DNA of 64,000 nt from Cytobacillus horneckiae (GTDB taxonomy: Bacteria; Bacillota; Bacilli; Bacillales; Cytobacillaceae): positions 1-64,000 of the forward strand of contig NZ_PISD01000075.1 in assembly GCF_002835735.1 (NCBI RefSeq). The letters are read 5' to 3'. The translations under genes were made by a program, and so were the position numbers. Numbering within the stretch: the stretch's first letter is position 1; each line of letters opens with the position of its first letter. A model generated the notes under the pieces. The model ran no database searches. It was not told where the DNA came from and saw only the letters and a program-made list of their open reading frames with translations. Shown here piece by piece: positions 26,414 to 37,364 of this stretch.

Positions 26414-26863
26414 ATGAATAAAGGTCAACGCCATATAAAAATTCGTGACTTAATTACGAATAATGACATTGAAACGCAGGATGAATTAGTAGAAGAATTA
26501 AGAAATGCTGGATTTAATGTTACACAAGCAACGGTTTCTCGCGATATTAAAGAGCTGCATCTCGTCAAGGTGCCGCTGCTTGATGGCCGCTACAAATATA
26601 GCCTGCCAGCCGATCAGCGATTTAACCCGTTGCAAAAATTAAAGCGAAACTTAATGGATGCTTTTGTAAGACTGGACCCAGCGGGACATTTACTTGTGAT
26701 GAAAGTGCTTCCCGGCAATGCAATGGCGATCGGTGTCCTCATGGACAATCTTGATTGGGATGAAATATTAGGCACAATTTGCGGAGATGATACTTGCCTT
26801 ATTATTTGTAGAACACCTGAGGCAGCTGAAGTAATTTCAGAACGATTTTTAGAAATGCTATAA
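26414..26863 (+). CDS. argR: Arginine repressor ArgR/AhrC
   Basis: A 149-residue regulator: N-terminal winged helix (about 1-70; [18 protein letters not shown] is the recognition region) and C-terminal hexamerisation and arginine-binding domain ([14 protein letters not shown]). It represses arginine biosynthesis and activates catabolism when arginine is bound. GAGGTGAGAG precedes the ATG. AT-rich AATAAA/AATGCAAAA motifs at about 26301-26330 could be ARG boxes for autoregulation; this is tentative. An arginine-type ABC transporter (artPQR) lies further on in the window. Confidence 0.95.
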   Translation: MNKGQRHIKIRDLITNNDIETQDELVEELRNAGFNVTQATVSRDIKELHLVKVPLLDGRYKYSLPADQRFNPLQKLKRNLMDAFVRLDPAGHLLVMKVLPGNAMAIGVLMDNLDWDEILGTICGDDTCLIICRTPEAAEVISERFLEML

Positions 26864-26880
26864 GCCGGGGTGAAGTTTAA

Positions 26881-28569
26881 GTGCTAAATGAAATATCAAT
26901 AAGAAACTTTGCAATCATTGAAGCCCTTTCCATACCATTTGAGAAGGGCTTAACAGTGTTATCAGGAGAAACGGGGGCAGGCAAATCAATCATTATTGAT
27001 GCTGTGCATCTCCTTGTAGGTGGACGAGGCTCAGCTGAATTTGTCAGGCACGGAGAAGATAAAGCTGAAATAGAAGGGTTATTTCTATTAGATGATTTGA
27101 ACCACCCATGCTATAAGAAGGCCGAAGAATTCGGCATTGAGATTGAAGATGGAATGGTTGTTTTAAGAAGAGACATTTCTAAGAATGGGAAAAGTGTGTG
27201 CAGAATTAACGGTAAGCTAGTGACCATTTCTACATTGCGTGAAGTAGGAAGTACACTTGTCGATATTCATGGCCAGCACGAGCATCAAGAGCTTATGGAT
27301 GAAAGCAGGCATTTGCCGCTTCTTGATCAATTTGGTGGTCAGAAAATAGCGAAAAGCCACAATGAGTACGAAAATATTTTTCGATCGTATGACCAAACGA
27401 TGAAAAAAATAAATAATCTAACTGAAAATGAACAGCAGATGGCACACCGTCTTGATTTAATTCAATTTCAGCTTGAAGAAATAAGAAATGCCGATTTGAA
27501 ATTAAATGAGGATGAAGAATTAATTGAAGAGAAGCAAAAGCTTTCGAATTTTGAAAGGATCTTTGAAGCGCTGCAAATTAGTTTTAATGCACTTCAAGGT
27601 GAGCAAAAAGGGATGGATTGGGTTGGTCTGGCCATGAGCCAGATGCAAACAGCCTCGGAGTTGGACTCAAATTTTCAGGAGCTGTCTGAATCTGTTTCGA
27701 ACAGTTTTTATCAGTTGGAAGACAGTATGAGAACATTGCGGAATGAATTGGATCTAATGGAGTATAATCCAGGAAGATTGAATGAAATAGAAGAACGTTT
27801 GAACGAAATCAATGGTTTAAAGAGGAAGTATGGGCAATCAATCGAAGCAACCTTGGAGTATGCTTCTAAAATAGAAGAGGAAATAGAAACGATTTTAAAT
27901 AAAGAAACCCATATAGAACAACTGCAGAAAACAGCTGCCTCCTTAAGGGAAGATTTATTAGTGGAAGGCGAAGAACTGAGCAGGCTGCGACAAAAAACGG
28001 CGGTAAATTTAACTAAATTAATTCATAAAGAATTAAAAGAGTTATATATGGAAAAGACTGTATTTAAAGTGAATTTCACAATGGACAAAGAAACTTTTTC
28101 AAAAAATGGCTTAGATATAGTTGAGTTCTATTTGTCGACCAATCCTGGTGAGCCGTTAAAGCCGCTTTCAAAAATCGCTTCAGGTGGAGAGTTGTCAAGA
28201 ATTATGCTTGCATTAAAAAGTATTTTCTCAAAGCACCAAGGCGTCACCTCTATCATATTTGATGAGGTAGACACGGGCGTAAGCGGCCGTGTAGCACAAG
28301 CAATAGCCGAAAAAATTCATCAGGTGGCAAAGGATTCCCAAGTTCTTTGTATTTCCCATCTTCCGCAAGTTGCAGCAATGGCAGATTCACATTTATTTAT
28401 TTCCAAGAATACGAAGGCTGGAAGAACGAAAACAACGGTAAAATCCTTGGGTGACGAAGAGAAGATTAAAGAGATAGGCCGAATGATATCTGGAGTTGAA
28501 ATCACTGATCTGACTAGAGAACATGCGAAAGAACTCCTTCTTATGGCCAAACAAGTGAAAATACCTTGA
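26881..28569 (+). CDS. recN: DNA repair protein RecN
   Basis: A 562-residue SMC-like ATPase acting early in double-strand break repair. Walker A is GETGAGKS (about 31-38); two coiled-coil stretches (about 160-360) flank the middle; the C-terminal half carries the signature SGGELSRIMLALKS and Walker B IIFDEVDTGVSG. Start codon GTG with GGGGTGA upstream, 17 bases after argR, which suggests co-transcription. A terminator follows directly. Confidence 0.96.
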   Translation: MLNEISIRNFAIIEALSIPFEKGLTVLSGETGAGKSIIIDAVHLLVGGRGSAEFVRHGEDKAEIEGLFLLDDLNHPCYKKAEEFGIEIEDGMVVLRRDISKNGKSVCRINGKLVTISTLREVGSTLVDIHGQHEHQELMDESRHLPLLDQFGGQKIAKSHNEYENIFRSYDQTMKKINNLTENEQQMAHRLDLIQFQLEEIRNADLKLNEDEELIEEKQKLSNFERIFEALQISFNALQGEQKGMDWVGLAMSQMQTASELDSNFQELSESVSNSFYQLEDSMRTLRNELDLMEYNPGRLNEIEERLNEINGLKRKYGQSIEATLEYASKIEEEIETILNKETHIEQLQKTAASLREDLLVEGEELSRLRQKTAVNLTKLIHKELKELYMEKTVFKVNFTMDKETFSKNGLDIVEFYLSTNPGEPLKPLSKIASGGELSRIMLALKSIFSKHQGVTSIIFDEVDTGVSGRVAQAIAEKIHQVAKDSQVLCISHLPQVAAMADSHLFISKNTKAGRTKTTVKSLGDEEKIKEIGRMISGVEITDLTREHAKELLLMAKQVKIP

Positions 28570-28601
28570 AAAGCTATCCAAAGAAGGATAGCTTTTTTTA
28601 T
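28566..28601 (+). terminator. recN terminator
   Basis: The stem AAAAGCTATCC/GGATAGCTTTT runs into a T tract, overlapping the recN stop codon. Confidence 0.92.
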
Positions 28602-28681
28602 TGAGAAGAAGGTTATAAATGCACCTATTGCAGGCAAAATTATATATGTAGCCATGAACAAGAAGCGAGGAGAGTGAAAAG

Positions 28682-29968
28682 ATGAAAAAAGACACAATAC
28701 GTAAAATAATTGGTGGAATTCTCCTTGTTTCATTGATTGTAATTGGATTCTCAAAACCTTTTCAGGAGTATATCAATATTCCTCAACATATGACTGTTTT
28801 TGAAGGGCAGGAGCATGAGTTTGCAAAGGCAGAGCCCGTTGTCGCCACATTAAGTTCGAACGGAGCTGAATTGGCGATTAAACAAGATAAGAATACAATC
28901 TCATTATTAGCTAAAGAAAATGGAAATAGTGAAATGTTTTTAGAGCTTGCCGGCTTTCCAATTAAAAAAGTCGATGTAAATGTAATAAAGGATTTTAAAG
29001 TGATACCAGGCGGTCAATCTATAGGTGTAAAATTGAATACTGTTGGCGTATTGGTGGTTGGTCACCACCAAATAAACACGGTGGATGGCAAAGCTTCACC
29101 AGGAGATATAGCTGGAATTAAAGTGGGCGATATCATAACGGAAATTAACGGAACTAAAATTGAAAAGATGGCAGATGTCGCACCTTTTGTGCAAGAGGCT
29201 GGCGATAATGGAAAGCCATTAAAGATTTCACTAACGCGAGAAGATGGAAAATTTGAAACGGAATTAATGCCTTTAAAGGACAAAGGCGAGTCGACTTATA
29301 AGTTAGGCTTGTATATTCGTGACTCAGCAGCGGGAATCGGGACGATGACATTTTATCATCCTCCAACAAAAAAATATGGCGCATTAGGCCATGTTATTTC
29401 TGATATGGATACAAAGCGGCCAATTGTCGTCGATGATGGCCAAATCCTCAGATCTACCGTAACCTCTATTGAAAAAGGAAGCAACGGGAATCCTGGCGAA
29501 AAGCTAGCTAGATTCTCTAATGATAAAGAAATCATTGGTAATATCGTTAGAAATAGTCCATTTGGGATATTTGGCGAATTAAATAAGAGCATTAAAAATG
29601 GACTTTATGATAAACCGATGCCAATTGCTCTTTCGCATCAGGTAAAAGAAGGTCCAGCTCAAATTTTAACAGTGGTTGAAGACGATGAAGTTCAATTATT
29701 CGATATTGAAATTGTAAGTACGATACCGCAAAAGTTTCCTGCCACAAAAGGAATGGTTATAAAAGTGGTGGATTCTAAGCTGCTTGAGAAAACCGGAGGG
29801 ATTGTACAAGGCATGAGCGGCAGTCCAATCATTCAGGACGGCAAAGTGATTGGTGCGGTAACACATGTATTTGTCAATGACCCTACAAGCGGATACGGCG
29901 TTCATATAGAGTGGATGTTAAATGAGGCGGGTATAGATATTTATGAATCAGAAGAAAAAGCATCATAA
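28682..29968 (+). CDS. spoIVB: SpoIVB signalling serine peptidase
   Basis: A 428-residue S55 peptidase. Secreted from the forespore, it cleaves SpoIVFA to trigger sigma-K activation in the mother cell. There is an N-terminal membrane anchor (about 8-26), a PDZ domain (about 100-185) and a chymotrypsin-like domain with the catalytic His in [10 protein letters not shown] and Ser in [23 protein letters not shown] precedes the ATG. A CAAAATTA element at 28634-28641 resembles a sigma-G/F -10 box; the -35 is not clear. Position between recN and spo0A is conserved. Confidence 0.95.
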   Translation: MKKDTIRKIIGGILLVSLIVIGFSKPFQEYINIPQHMTVFEGQEHEFAKAEPVVATLSSNGAELAIKQDKNTISLLAKENGNSEMFLELAGFPIKKVDVNVIKDFKVIPGGQSIGVKLNTVGVLVVGHHQINTVDGKASPGDIAGIKVGDIITEINGTKIEKMADVAPFVQEAGDNGKPLKISLTREDGKFETELMPLKDKGESTYKLGLYIRDSAAGIGTMTFYHPPTKKYGALGHVISDMDTKRPIVVDDGQILRSTVTSIEKGSNGNPGEKLARFSNDKEIIGNIVRNSPFGIFGELNKSIKNGLYDKPMPIALSHQVKEGPAQILTVVEDDEVQLFDIEIVSTIPQKFPATKGMVIKVVDSKLLEKTGGIVQGMSGSPIIQDGKVIGAVTHVFVNDPTSGYGVHIEWMLNEAGIDIYESEEKAS

Positions 29969-30003
29969 ATGGAAAAAGCGGGGGATATCCCGCTTTTTTT
30001 TTC
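29969..30003 (+). terminator. spoIVB terminator
   Basis: The stem AAAGCGGG/CCCGCTTT is followed by a T run. Confidence 0.9.
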
Positions 30004-30035
30004 TTGTTTGTGGTAATATATAATCATAAAGATTT

Positions 30036-30164
30036 TTCGACAAAACTTATTTAAATAATCGAACATAGTCGAATAAGGGAGAAAACAAAAGGAAATTAAA
30101 GAATTAATCTGATTTTTTTAGAAATATAAAAAATACAAGAGGATTTTTAATACCTTTGTCGAAT
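30036..30164 (+). promoter_or_regulatory. spo0A control region: 0A boxes and sigma-H promoter
   Basis: A perfect 0A box (TTTGTCGAA) occurs at 30155-30163 on the plus strand and another at 30036-30044 on the minus strand. The first overlaps a sigma-H promoter: AGGATTT (30140-30146), 11 bases, then GTCGAAT (30158-30164), matching RnAGGawWW-N11-RnnGAAT. A further half-match, AGTCGAATAA, lies near 30068. This reproduces the autoregulated sporulation promoter (Ps) known from B. subtilis spo0A. A TATAAT at 30019-30024 may belong to the vegetative promoter. Confidence 0.87.
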
Positions 30165-30232
30165 TTGTCACTTAGAAAATAGAGATAGCAGTAAATATAG
30201 AGACCAACTATGGATTGAGGAGGAAAGAATTA

Positions 30233-31024
30233 GTGAAAAAAATAAAAGTGTGCGTAGTGGATGACAATCGAGAACTCGTTGCTTTATTAGAGGAATACAT
30301 TTCTTCGCAAGAGGATATGGAAGTTGTAGGGGTGGCACATAACGGTCAAGACTGCTTAAATATCATCGAAGAGGTTGAAACAGATGTTTTAGTTTTAGAT
30401 ATTATTATGCCGCACTTGGATGGTCTAGCTGTGCTTGAAAAAATGAGGAATTTCGAGAAGAAGCCTCTGCCAAGCGTAATTATGCTAACGGCTTTCGGTC
30501 AAGAAGATGTAACGAAGAAAGCCGTTGATTTAGGCGCGTCTTATTTTATTTTAAAACCGTTTGATATGGATAATTTAGCTAGCCATATTCGTCAAGTTAG
30601 CGGCAAATCAAGTCCGATCATGCGCAAGCCTTCTGCAAACAATTACCGCTCGCAAGTAGAAGCAAAACCTAAAAACCTGGATGCAAGCATTACAAGCATT
30701 ATCCATGAAATCGGCGTTCCGGCACATATTAAAGGTTATTTGTATTTAAGAGAAGCCATCTCAATGGTTTATAATGATATTGAACTACTCGGCTCGATTA
30801 CAAAGGTGCTATACCCGGATATTGCAAAAAAGTACAATACTACAGCAAGTCGAGTTGAAAGGGCGATTCGTCATGCGATTGAAGTAGCATGGAGCAGAGG
30901 GAATATTGATTCCATTTCATCCTTGTTTGGATATACGGTAAGCATGACAAAAGCGAAGCCAACGAACTCTGAATTCATTGCCATGGTTGCAGATAAGCTG
31001 CGTCTAGAGCATAAAGCTTCTTGA
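30233..31024 (+). CDS. spo0A: Sporulation master response regulator Spo0A
   Basis: A 263-residue protein: receiver domain (about 1-120) with VVDDNRE acidic pocket, phosphoacceptor Asp in [11 protein letters not shown], Thr in MLTAFG and Lys in ILKPFD; then a short linker and the Spo0A DNA-binding domain, including [16 protein letters not shown] and [11 protein letters not shown]. Phosphorelay-driven activation controls entry into sporulation. Start is GTG at 30233, 8 bases after GAGGAGG; the upstream TTG is part of the ribosome site. A terminator at 31078-31113 follows. Confidence 0.97.
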   Translation: MKKIKVCVVDDNRELVALLEEYISSQEDMEVVGVAHNGQDCLNIIEEVETDVLVLDIIMPHLDGLAVLEKMRNFEKKPLPSVIMLTAFGQEDVTKKAVDLGASYFILKPFDMDNLASHIRQVSGKSSPIMRKPSANNYRSQVEAKPKNLDASITSIIHEIGVPAHIKGYLYLREAISMVYNDIELLGSITKVLYPDIAKKYNTTASRVERAIRHAIEVAWSRGNIDSISSLFGYTVSMTKAKPTNSEFIAMVADKLRLEHKAS

Positions 31025-31077
31025 AAGAGCTAGGCGGTAAAATTACCGAATACAATTAAAATGATCGTTAAATTATC

Positions 31078-31113
31078 CAAAAATCGTCAGCAGAAAAAGG
31101 CTGGCGATTTTTT
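31078..31113 (+). terminator. spo0A terminator
   Basis: The stem AAATCGTCAGC/GCTGGCGATTT (one G-U pair) is followed by T. Confidence 0.9.
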
Positions 31114-31158
31114 TGTAGAGACGGCATATAGATGGCATATTGGATTGGAGGACATTAT

Positions 31159-31356
31159 ATGAAAAAAAAACAACGGTTTACATGGCAATATGGGCCTTCA
31201 TTGCAAATTGTTGCGGAAATGAAAAGAACATTGATGTCTACTGCTTCCCGTTCACATAATAATGAGTACTATTGCTTCGTCTGCAAGCTGCCGTTGAATA
31301 ATCAGCCATGCATGATTAAAAATGATCAAATCTATTGTGCAAGCTGCAGTCTTTAA
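31159..31356 (+). CDS. Small CxxC/CxxC protein of unknown function
   Basis: A 65-residue protein with a basic, aromatic N-terminus (MKKKQRF) and two CxxC pairs, CFVC and CASC, spaced about 23 residues apart like a small zinc ribbon or knuckle. TTGGAGG lies 8 bases before the ATG, giving a convincing translation start. An in-frame ATG at 31132 is unlikely. I do not recognise a family. It lies alone between the spo0A terminator and the leftward yqzF; B. subtilis has yqiG and following genes here. Metal binding is inference. Confidence 0.68.
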   Translation: MKKKQRFTWQYGPSLQIVAEMKRTLMSTASRSHNNEYYCFVCKLPLNNQPCMIKNDQIYCASCSL

Positions 31357-31420
31357 AAGTGTAGATTTTTGCGGATAGAACAGCCAGGATAAATACTTGG
31401 CAGTTTATTTATTTCATATA

Positions 31421-31450
31421 TAAAAAAGTACCCCGGCATCTAGCGGGGTA
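31421..31450 (-). terminator. yqzF terminator
   Basis: On the minus strand the stem GTACCCCG/CGGGGTAC is followed by TTTTTTAT. Confidence 0.9.
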
Positions 31451-31456
31451 CAATAA

Positions 31457-31705
31457 TTATTTCTTTCCTTCCACTTGCTTAAACTTGTCCTGAACTTTGT
31501 TTCTCTTTCGATCACGGTGCAGGATGAAGCCTGCAATAAATCCAATCCCGATTAAAACAAATAATAATCCGCATATAAATTGCAGCCATAGAAAAGGAAA
31601 TGGGCTTTGCAAAATGCCAAAAACCATATCTCTCATTAATTTAATCCCATAAACCGCTAGAATGCCGGGAATGACTAAGATGGATAACGCGATTATTCTA
31701 ATCAT
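31457..31705 (-). CDS. yqzF: DUF2627 small membrane protein (YqzF type)
   Basis: An 82-residue protein with two transmembrane helices (about 3-22 and 38-62) and a highly charged, lysine-rich C-terminal tail. It matches the DUF2627/YqzF family, located beside bkdR in B. subtilis as here. Function is unknown. AAAGGATTATT lies before the ATG on the minus strand, and the gene is divergent from bkdR. Confidence 0.85.
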   Translation of the reverse strand: MIRIIALSILVIPGILAVYGIKLMRDMVFGILQSPFPFLWLQFICGLLFVLIGIGFIAGFILHRDRKRNKVQDKFKQVEGKK

Positions 31706-31872
31706 AATAATCCTTTCGTTTATATAAAAGTAATGATTTTATATCCTCTATTATATATGAAAACGGATAAAACAGTGAAGATATTTGTCAACTGGCTTTA
31801 TTTCCGGTTTAATAAAGGTATGAAATAAATTGCAGTGGGCAATTGAAAGAAAATTCAGGGTAGGGTGAAAAT

Positions 31873-33942
31873 ATGCATAACGTATTAATTGTTGGAGCTG
31901 GAAAGGGCGGCACCGCAATTTATAAATTGCTTAAAGAAACGGAAATGCTTCGAGTGAAAGCAATCATTGATATAAATGAAAGTGCTGAAGGCCTGCACCT
32001 AGCTCGGCAGGAAGGTGTGAAAACAGGTACAGACTGGAAAAGTTCATTAAATGAAGAGATAGACATCATTATTGAAGTAACAGGTAATGAACAAGTTTGT
32101 AATGAAATTCGTTCCCAGCTGAATGAGCGCATTGTTTTTATCCCAGGCAGCGTTGCTTACTTAATGGCAATCATGCTAGAGCAAAAAGAAGAGTTAATAT
32201 CAAAACTTAAAACACAAACGTATAAATTTGATCTTATTTTTAACTCAACGGATGATGGCATGATCGTTATTAACCCTGAGGAAGAAATAATATTATTCAA
32301 TAAAAGTGCTGAAGCGATGACAGGTGTTTTAAAAGGCGATGCAATTGGCAGGAGAATCGGGGATGTTATTACCGGTAGCCTTCTTCCGCGGGTGCTGGAA
32401 ACAAGACGCATCGAAGTAAATCAGGAATTTGTTTTTGAAAGCGGCTTGAAAATCATTACAACGAGAATCCCAGTACTTGGGGAGAATAATAAAATTATTG
32501 GTGCAGTATCGATATTCAAAGATATTACTGAGGTAGTAAATTTAGCTGAAGAGATTACCGACTTAAAGGAATTAAAAACAATGCTTCAGGCGGTGATTCA
32601 TTCAAGCGATGAGGCTATATCTGTTGTGGACGAACATGGTAGAGGGATCATAATCAATCCCGCCTATTCCCGCATAACAGGATTATCTGAAGCTGAAGTG
32701 ATTGGAATGCCGGCTACAGCAGATATTTCAGAAGGCGAAAGTGTGCATATGAAGGTGCTTAAAACGAGAAGAGCAGTAAGAGGCGTTCCTATGCGGGTAG
32801 GACCAAAGAAAAAAGAGGTAATTGTGAATGTAGCACCTGTCATTGTTGATGGGAAGCTTAAAGGAAGTGTAGGTGTTCTCCACGACGTCACAGACCTCCA
32901 AAATATGAGCAGAGAGCTAAATCGGGCAAGACAGATTATTAGAAACTTGGAAGCGAAATATTCATTCCAAGACATAATCGGGCAATCAGAAGAAATGACG
33001 ATTGCAATTGAACAAGCAAAGCTAGGAGCAAAAACGCCGGCAACCGTTTTATTAAGAGGTGAGTCAGGCACGGGCAAGGAGCTATTTGCACATGCCATTC
33101 ATAATGCTAGTGATCGAAAATATAACAAATTTATCCGGGTGAATTGTGCTGCTTTATCGGAATCATTGTTGGAAAGCGAATTATTCGGGTATGAAGAAGG
33201 AGCATTTTCAGGAGCGAAGCGCGGCGGAAAAAGAGGGTTGTTTGAAGAAGCAAACAAAGGCAGCATTTTTTTGGATGAAATTGGCGAGTTAACTGCGAAC
33301 ACTCAGGCAAAACTATTAAGGGTGCTGCAGGAGGGGGAAATTACACGAGTAGGCGGAACAAAGCCGCTGCAAATCAGTGTAAGAATTATTGCAGCAACAA
33401 ACGTCAACTTAGAAAAAGCCATTGCAAATGGGACATTCCGTGAAGACTTATATTACAGGCTGAATAGAATGCCGATTCATATACCTCCATTACGAAGAAG
33501 GAAGGAAGATATCCCTCTGCTGGCTGATCGTCTCATCGAAAAGATAAACCAAGAGTACGGTCGCAATGTGGAAGGGATAAGCGAGGAAGGTTTAAGGATT
33601 TTGATGCAGTATGACTGGCCTGGAAATGTCCGTGAACTCGATAATATTATTGGTAGAGCAATGATTTTTATGGGTTATCAGACAGAAATTGATAAAGAGC
33701 ATCTCCCTTCATTAGTAAATGAAGAAGGACAAGCTGCCGTTCAAGAATCCTTCAATAGCGTCAATTCAAGTGATGAGCCTTTAGCAGCTCAATTGGAGAG
33801 GTATGAGGAGAAAATTATTAAAGAGACGCTGATGAGAGTAAATGGAAATAAAACAAAAGCTGCAAAACAACTCGGTTTATCTGTAAGAAATTTATATTAT
33901 AAGCTCGATAAATACAAAATTGAAAATGATAGCATGCAATAA
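31873..33942 (+). CDS. bkdR: Sigma-54-dependent activator BkdR
   Basis: A 689-residue enhancer-binding protein. The N-terminal segment (1-100) has a Rossmann-like start ([17 protein letters not shown]); two PAS domains follow (about 120-225 and 240-345). The AAA+ domain has Walker A GESGTGKE (396-403), the sigma-54 contact loop as GAFSGA (443-448; commonly GAFTGA), and Walker [10 protein letters not shown]. The C-terminus is a Fis-type helix-turn-helix ([20 protein letters not shown]). It activates the adjacent ptb-bkdB operon in response to branched-chain amino acids; the -24/-12 promoter lies just downstream. Confidence 0.94.
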   Translation: MHNVLIVGAGKGGTAIYKLLKETEMLRVKAIIDINESAEGLHLARQEGVKTGTDWKSSLNEEIDIIIEVTGNEQVCNEIRSQLNERIVFIPGSVAYLMAIMLEQKEELISKLKTQTYKFDLIFNSTDDGMIVINPEEEIILFNKSAEAMTGVLKGDAIGRRIGDVITGSLLPRVLETRRIEVNQEFVFESGLKIITTRIPVLGENNKIIGAVSIFKDITEVVNLAEEITDLKELKTMLQAVIHSSDEAISVVDEHGRGIIINPAYSRITGLSEAEVIGMPATADISEGESVHMKVLKTRRAVRGVPMRVGPKKKEVIVNVAPVIVDGKLKGSVGVLHDVTDLQNMSRELNRARQIIRNLEAKYSFQDIIGQSEEMTIAIEQAKLGAKTPATVLLRGESGTGKELFAHAIHNASDRKYNKFIRVNCAALSESLLESELFGYEEGAFSGAKRGGKRGLFEEANKGSIFLDEIGELTANTQAKLLRVLQEGEITRVGGTKPLQISVRIIAATNVNLEKAIANGTFREDLYYRLNRMPIHIPPLRRRKEDIPLLADRLIEKINQEYGRNVEGISEEGLRILMQYDWPGNVRELDNIIGRAMIFMGYQTEIDKEHLPSLVNEEGQAAVQESFNSVNSSDEPLAAQLERYEEKIIKETLMRVNGNKTKAAKQLGLSVRNLYYKLDKYKIENDSMQ

Positions 33943-34009
33943 TTTTCACATATTGAAATAAATTGCACACCCCGTTCAGAGGAATAAAGCGTTTTCATCA
34001 ATTTTAAAG

Positions 34010-34027
34010 TTGGCACACTACTTGCAT
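34010..34027 (+). promoter_or_regulatory. Sigma-54 promoter of the bkd operon
   Basis: TTGGCACACTACTTGCAT is a near-perfect match to the sigma-54 consensus TGGCAC-N5-TTGC, with GG and GC at the invariant -24 and -12 positions. It lies about 75 bases before ptb and directly after bkdR, whose product is the expected activator. SigL control of branched-chain keto acid breakdown is established in B. subtilis. Confidence 0.93.
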
Positions 34028-34101
34028 ATATAAATAGTGGGTGTAGCAAAATTAAAATATACGATTTTGCACAGCACTTTTTAGTAAAGGGGTTGAGACA
34101 G

Positions 34102-35004
34102 ATGAAATTGGATTCGCTTATACAGAAAGCAACCCAATACGAAGGAAACACAGTAGCGGTCGCTGCAGCTGAAGACGAAGAAGTATTAGAAGCTGTTGCT
34201 GAAGCAGTGAAAAGAAAGATGGCGAGCTTCCTTTTATTTGGAGATAAAGAAAACATTCTTCAAATATTAGATGCGCACCATGCAGATGTCGCAAATAGCG
34301 ATAAGCTAACTATTATACATGCAGAATCACCTGCACTTGCTGCTGAACTGGCAGTTAAATCAGTGAAGGAAAAGAAAGCCAGCGTGTTAATGAAAGGCAA
34401 TATTCCAACTGCGGTTATTTTAAAAGCTGTATTGAACAAAGAATACGGTTTGCGCACAGGAAATGTTTTATCTCACGTAGCTGTCTTTGAAGTTCCCGGA
34501 TTTGACAGATATACCATTGTTACAGATGCAGCAATGAATATTGAGCCGGATTTAAACCAAAAAGCTCAAATTACAAAAAATGCTGTAGGTATTGCTAGGA
34601 GCATTGGTGTAGCTATGCCTAAAGTAGCGGCAATCGCGGCAGTTGAAGTAGTTAACCCAGCGATGCAGGCTACACTTGATGCTGCTGCACTTACCCAAAT
34701 GAATCAGCGCGGCCAAATTAAAGGCTGTATTGTCGATGGACCATTGGCACTTGATAATGCTGTATCTGCACTTGCTGCAGAACATAAGGGCATTAAAAGT
34801 GAGGTAGCAGGACAAGCTGACATTTTATTAGTACCGACAATCGAAGTTGGGAATACTCTTTATAAATCTTTAATCTATTTTGCTAAAGCGAAAGTAGGAG
34901 CAGTTATTGCTGGAGCTAAAGCGCCAATCGTATTAACATCCAGAGCAGATTCAGCTGAAAGTAAATTATATTCACTTGCACTGGCAATATGCTCTGCTAA
35001 ATAA
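34102..35004 (+). CDS. ptb: Phosphate butyryltransferase
   Basis: A 300-residue phosphotransacylase-family enzyme that converts branched acyl-CoA and phosphate into acyl-phosphate for Buk. The sequence is typical across its length ([34 protein letters not shown]). First gene of the bkd operon. ATG 34102 lies 9 bases after AAAGGGG; an in-frame TTG at 34093 is too close to that site. Confidence 0.94.
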   Translation: MKLDSLIQKATQYEGNTVAVAAAEDEEVLEAVAEAVKRKMASFLLFGDKENILQILDAHHADVANSDKLTIIHAESPALAAELAVKSVKEKKASVLMKGNIPTAVILKAVLNKEYGLRTGNVLSHVAVFEVPGFDRYTIVTDAAMNIEPDLNQKAQITKNAVGIARSIGVAMPKVAAIAAVEVVNPAMQATLDAAALTQMNQRGQIKGCIVDGPLALDNAVSALAAEHKGIKSEVAGQADILLVPTIEVGNTLYKSLIYFAKAKVGAVIAGAKAPIVLTSRADSAESKLYSLALAICSAK

Positions 35005-35032
35005 TTTTTTAAACTCAGGGAGGAATCACAAC

Positions 35033-36130
35033 ATGGAAATTTTCAAATACCTAGAAAAATATGACTATGAACAAGTAGTACTTTGCCAAGATAAAGAATC
35101 AGGATTAAAAGCAATCATCGCGATTCACGATACAACTTTAGGGCCTGCACTAGGCGGAACTCGCATGTGGACTTATGCAACTGAAGAAGCTGCAATTGAA
35201 GATGCTCTACGTCTTGCGAAAGGTATGACTTACAAAAATGCTGCAGCTGGCCTAAACCTTGGCGGCGGTAAAACTGTAATCATCGGCGACCCACGCAAAG
35301 ATAAAAACGAAGAAATGTTCCGTGCATTCGGCCGTTATATTCAAGGATTAAACGGACGTTACATCACTGCTGAAGATGTAGGAACAACTGTTGCTGACAT
35401 GGATTTAATCCACGAAGAAACTGATTATGTAACTGGTATCTCTCCAGCATTCGGTTCTTCAGGTAACCCATCTCCAGTAACTGCTTACGGCGTTTATGTT
35501 GGTATGAAAGCAGCAGCTAAAGCAGCATTCGGTACAGATTCACTTGAAGGTAAAGTTGTTGCAGTTCAAGGTGTAGGTAACGTTGCATACCACCTTTGCA
35601 AACATTTACACGAAGAAGGCGCGCAATTAATCGTTACAGATATCAACAAAGAAGCAGTTCAACGTGCGGTTGAAGACTTCGGTGCAAAAGCGGTTGATCC
35701 AGATGAAATTTATGGTGTTGAGTGTGACATCTATGCTCCATGTGCCCTTGGTGCAACAGTAAATGACGACACAATTCCACAATTAAAAGCAAAAGTAATT
35801 GCTGGTTCTGCTAATAACCAATTAAAAGAAGAGCGTCACGGCGATCAAATCCATGAAATGGGTATCGTTTATGCTCCAGACTATGTAATCAACGCTGGTG
35901 GCGTTATCAACGTTGCTGACGAATTATACGGTTACAACGCAGAGCGCGCAATGAAAAAAGTTGAAGGTCTATACGAAACAATCGATCGTATTATGGAAAT
36001 CTCTAAAAACGAAGGTATTCCAACATACATCGCAGCTGACCGTATGGCTGAAGAAAGAATTGCAAAAATGAGACAATCTCGTAGCCAATTCCTTCAAAAT
36101 GGCCATCATATTTTAAGCCGCCGCAAGTAA
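35033..36130 (+). CDS. bcd: Leucine (branched-chain amino acid) dehydrogenase
   Basis: A 365-residue Glu/Leu/Phe/Val dehydrogenase-family enzyme that deaminates Leu, Val and Ile to keto acids with NAD+. The catalytic segment is [21 protein letters not shown], with conserved lysines; the Rossmann motif is [17 protein letters not shown]. It feeds keto acids to the Bkd complex encoded downstream. GGGAGGA precedes ATG 35033. Codon usage in this operon is noticeably biased to high-expression codons. Confidence 0.95.
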   Translation: MEIFKYLEKYDYEQVVLCQDKESGLKAIIAIHDTTLGPALGGTRMWTYATEEAAIEDALRLAKGMTYKNAAAGLNLGGGKTVIIGDPRKDKNEEMFRAFGRYIQGLNGRYITAEDVGTTVADMDLIHEETDYVTGISPAFGSSGNPSPVTAYGVYVGMKAAAKAAFGTDSLEGKVVAVQGVGNVAYHLCKHLHEEGAQLIVTDINKEAVQRAVEDFGAKAVDPDEIYGVECDIYAPCALGATVNDDTIPQLKAKVIAGSANNQLKEERHGDQIHEMGIVYAPDYVINAGGVINVADELYGYNAERAMKKVEGLYETIDRIMEISKNEGIPTYIAADRMAEERIAKMRQSRSQFLQNGHHILSRRK

Positions 36131-36142
36131 GGCGAGCTTAAC

Positions 36143-36178
36143 AAAGTAGCAAGCGCCGATTATTCGGCGCCTGCTATC
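36143..36178 (+). other. Intercistronic hairpin between bcd and buk
   Basis: AGCAAGCGCCGA and TTCGGCGCCTGCT can pair almost continuously around a short loop (about 36150-36175). No T tract follows, so partial termination, mRNA processing or stabilisation are more likely than full termination. Confidence 0.65.
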
Positions 36179-36240
36179 CATTATTATTTAAACAAACAGG
36201 CTAATGATTATTGCAATCATTTTAAAATGGAGGTTTCGTC

Positions 36241-37350
36241 GTGCAAGAACAAATTAATCGAATTCTCGTCATCAATCCTGGTTCTACTTCAACGAAAATC
36301 GGCGTTTTCGATAATGATAGCTCCGTTTTTGAGAAAACGTTGAGACATGATACTGACGTTATTAATAAATTTGAAAATATTATCGACCAATATGAATTCC
36401 GTAAAAATGCTATTTTAGAAACTTTGGATGCAGAAGGCATCAATATTTCTAAATTAAATGCAGTTTGTGGACGCGGTGGACTTCTACGTCCAATCGAAGG
36501 CGGCACATACGGAGTAAACGAAGAAATGCTTGAAGATCTTAAAATCGGTTTTGCCGGACAGCATGCTTCAAATCTTGGTGGAATTATAGCATATGAAATT
36601 GCTACAGGTTTAAACATTCCTTCCTTTATTGTAGATCCGGTTGTAGTTGATGAATTGGCCCCGATTGCCCGCATCTCTGGCTTCCCGCAAATTGAAAGAA
36701 CTAGCATCTTCCATGCGTTAAATCAAAAAGCAGTGGCACGTAGAGTCGCAAAAGATTTAGGTAAGAAGTATGAAGATCTTAATCTAATCGTTACTCATAT
36801 GGGTGGCGGTGTTTCAATTGGCGCACATGAAAAAGGCAAAGTCATCGATGTAAACAATGCATTGCATGGTGAAGGCCCATTCAGCCCTGAGCGTGCAGGT
36901 ACAGTTCCAGCTGGTGAGTTAATTTCACTATGCTATTCTGGTGACTACTATCGCGAAGAAGTAATGAAAATGCTTGTTGGCGGCGGCGGCCTAGTTGGAT
37001 ACCTTGGTACGAACGATGCGGTTAAAGTTGAACAAATGGTTGCTGATGGTGATGAAAAAGCAACTTTAGTCTATAACGCTATGGCTTACCAAATTGCCAA
37101 AGAAATTGGATCTGCTAGCGCAGTATTAAAAGGCAAAGTAGATGCAATCATTTTGACAGGTGGTTTAGCATACGGTAAAGATTTCGTTAATGATATTTCT
37201 AGCTATATTAACTGGATTGCCGATGTCATCGTACAACCTGGTGAAAATGAGCTTCAAGCACTAGCTGAAGGCGCATTGCGTGTACTTCGTGGAGAAGAAG
37301 CTGAAAAAGTTTATTCAGGCAAGGAAAAAAAAACAGCAACAGTTAATTGA
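36241..37350 (+). CDS. buk: Branched-chain fatty acid (butyrate) kinase
   Basis: A 369-residue acetokinase-family enzyme. It makes ATP from branched acyl phosphates produced by Ptb. ASKHA motifs: [16 protein letters not shown] near the N-terminus, [17 protein letters not shown] in the middle and [11 protein letters not shown] near the C-terminus. Start is GTG with GGAGG upstream. The next gene, lpdV, starts 14 bases after. Confidence 0.95.
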   Translation: MQEQINRILVINPGSTSTKIGVFDNDSSVFEKTLRHDTDVINKFENIIDQYEFRKNAILETLDAEGINISKLNAVCGRGGLLRPIEGGTYGVNEEMLEDLKIGFAGQHASNLGGIIAYEIATGLNIPSFIVDPVVVDELAPIARISGFPQIERTSIFHALNQKAVARRVAKDLGKKYEDLNLIVTHMGGGVSIGAHEKGKVIDVNNALHGEGPFSPERAGTVPAGELISLCYSGDYYREEVMKMLVGGGGLVGYLGTNDAVKVEQMVADGDEKATLVYNAMAYQIAKEIGSASAVLKGKVDAIILTGGLAYGKDFVNDISSYINWIADVIVQPGENELQALAEGALRVLRGEEAEKVYSGKEKKTATVN

Positions 37351-37364
37351 TAGGAGGAAATCAC

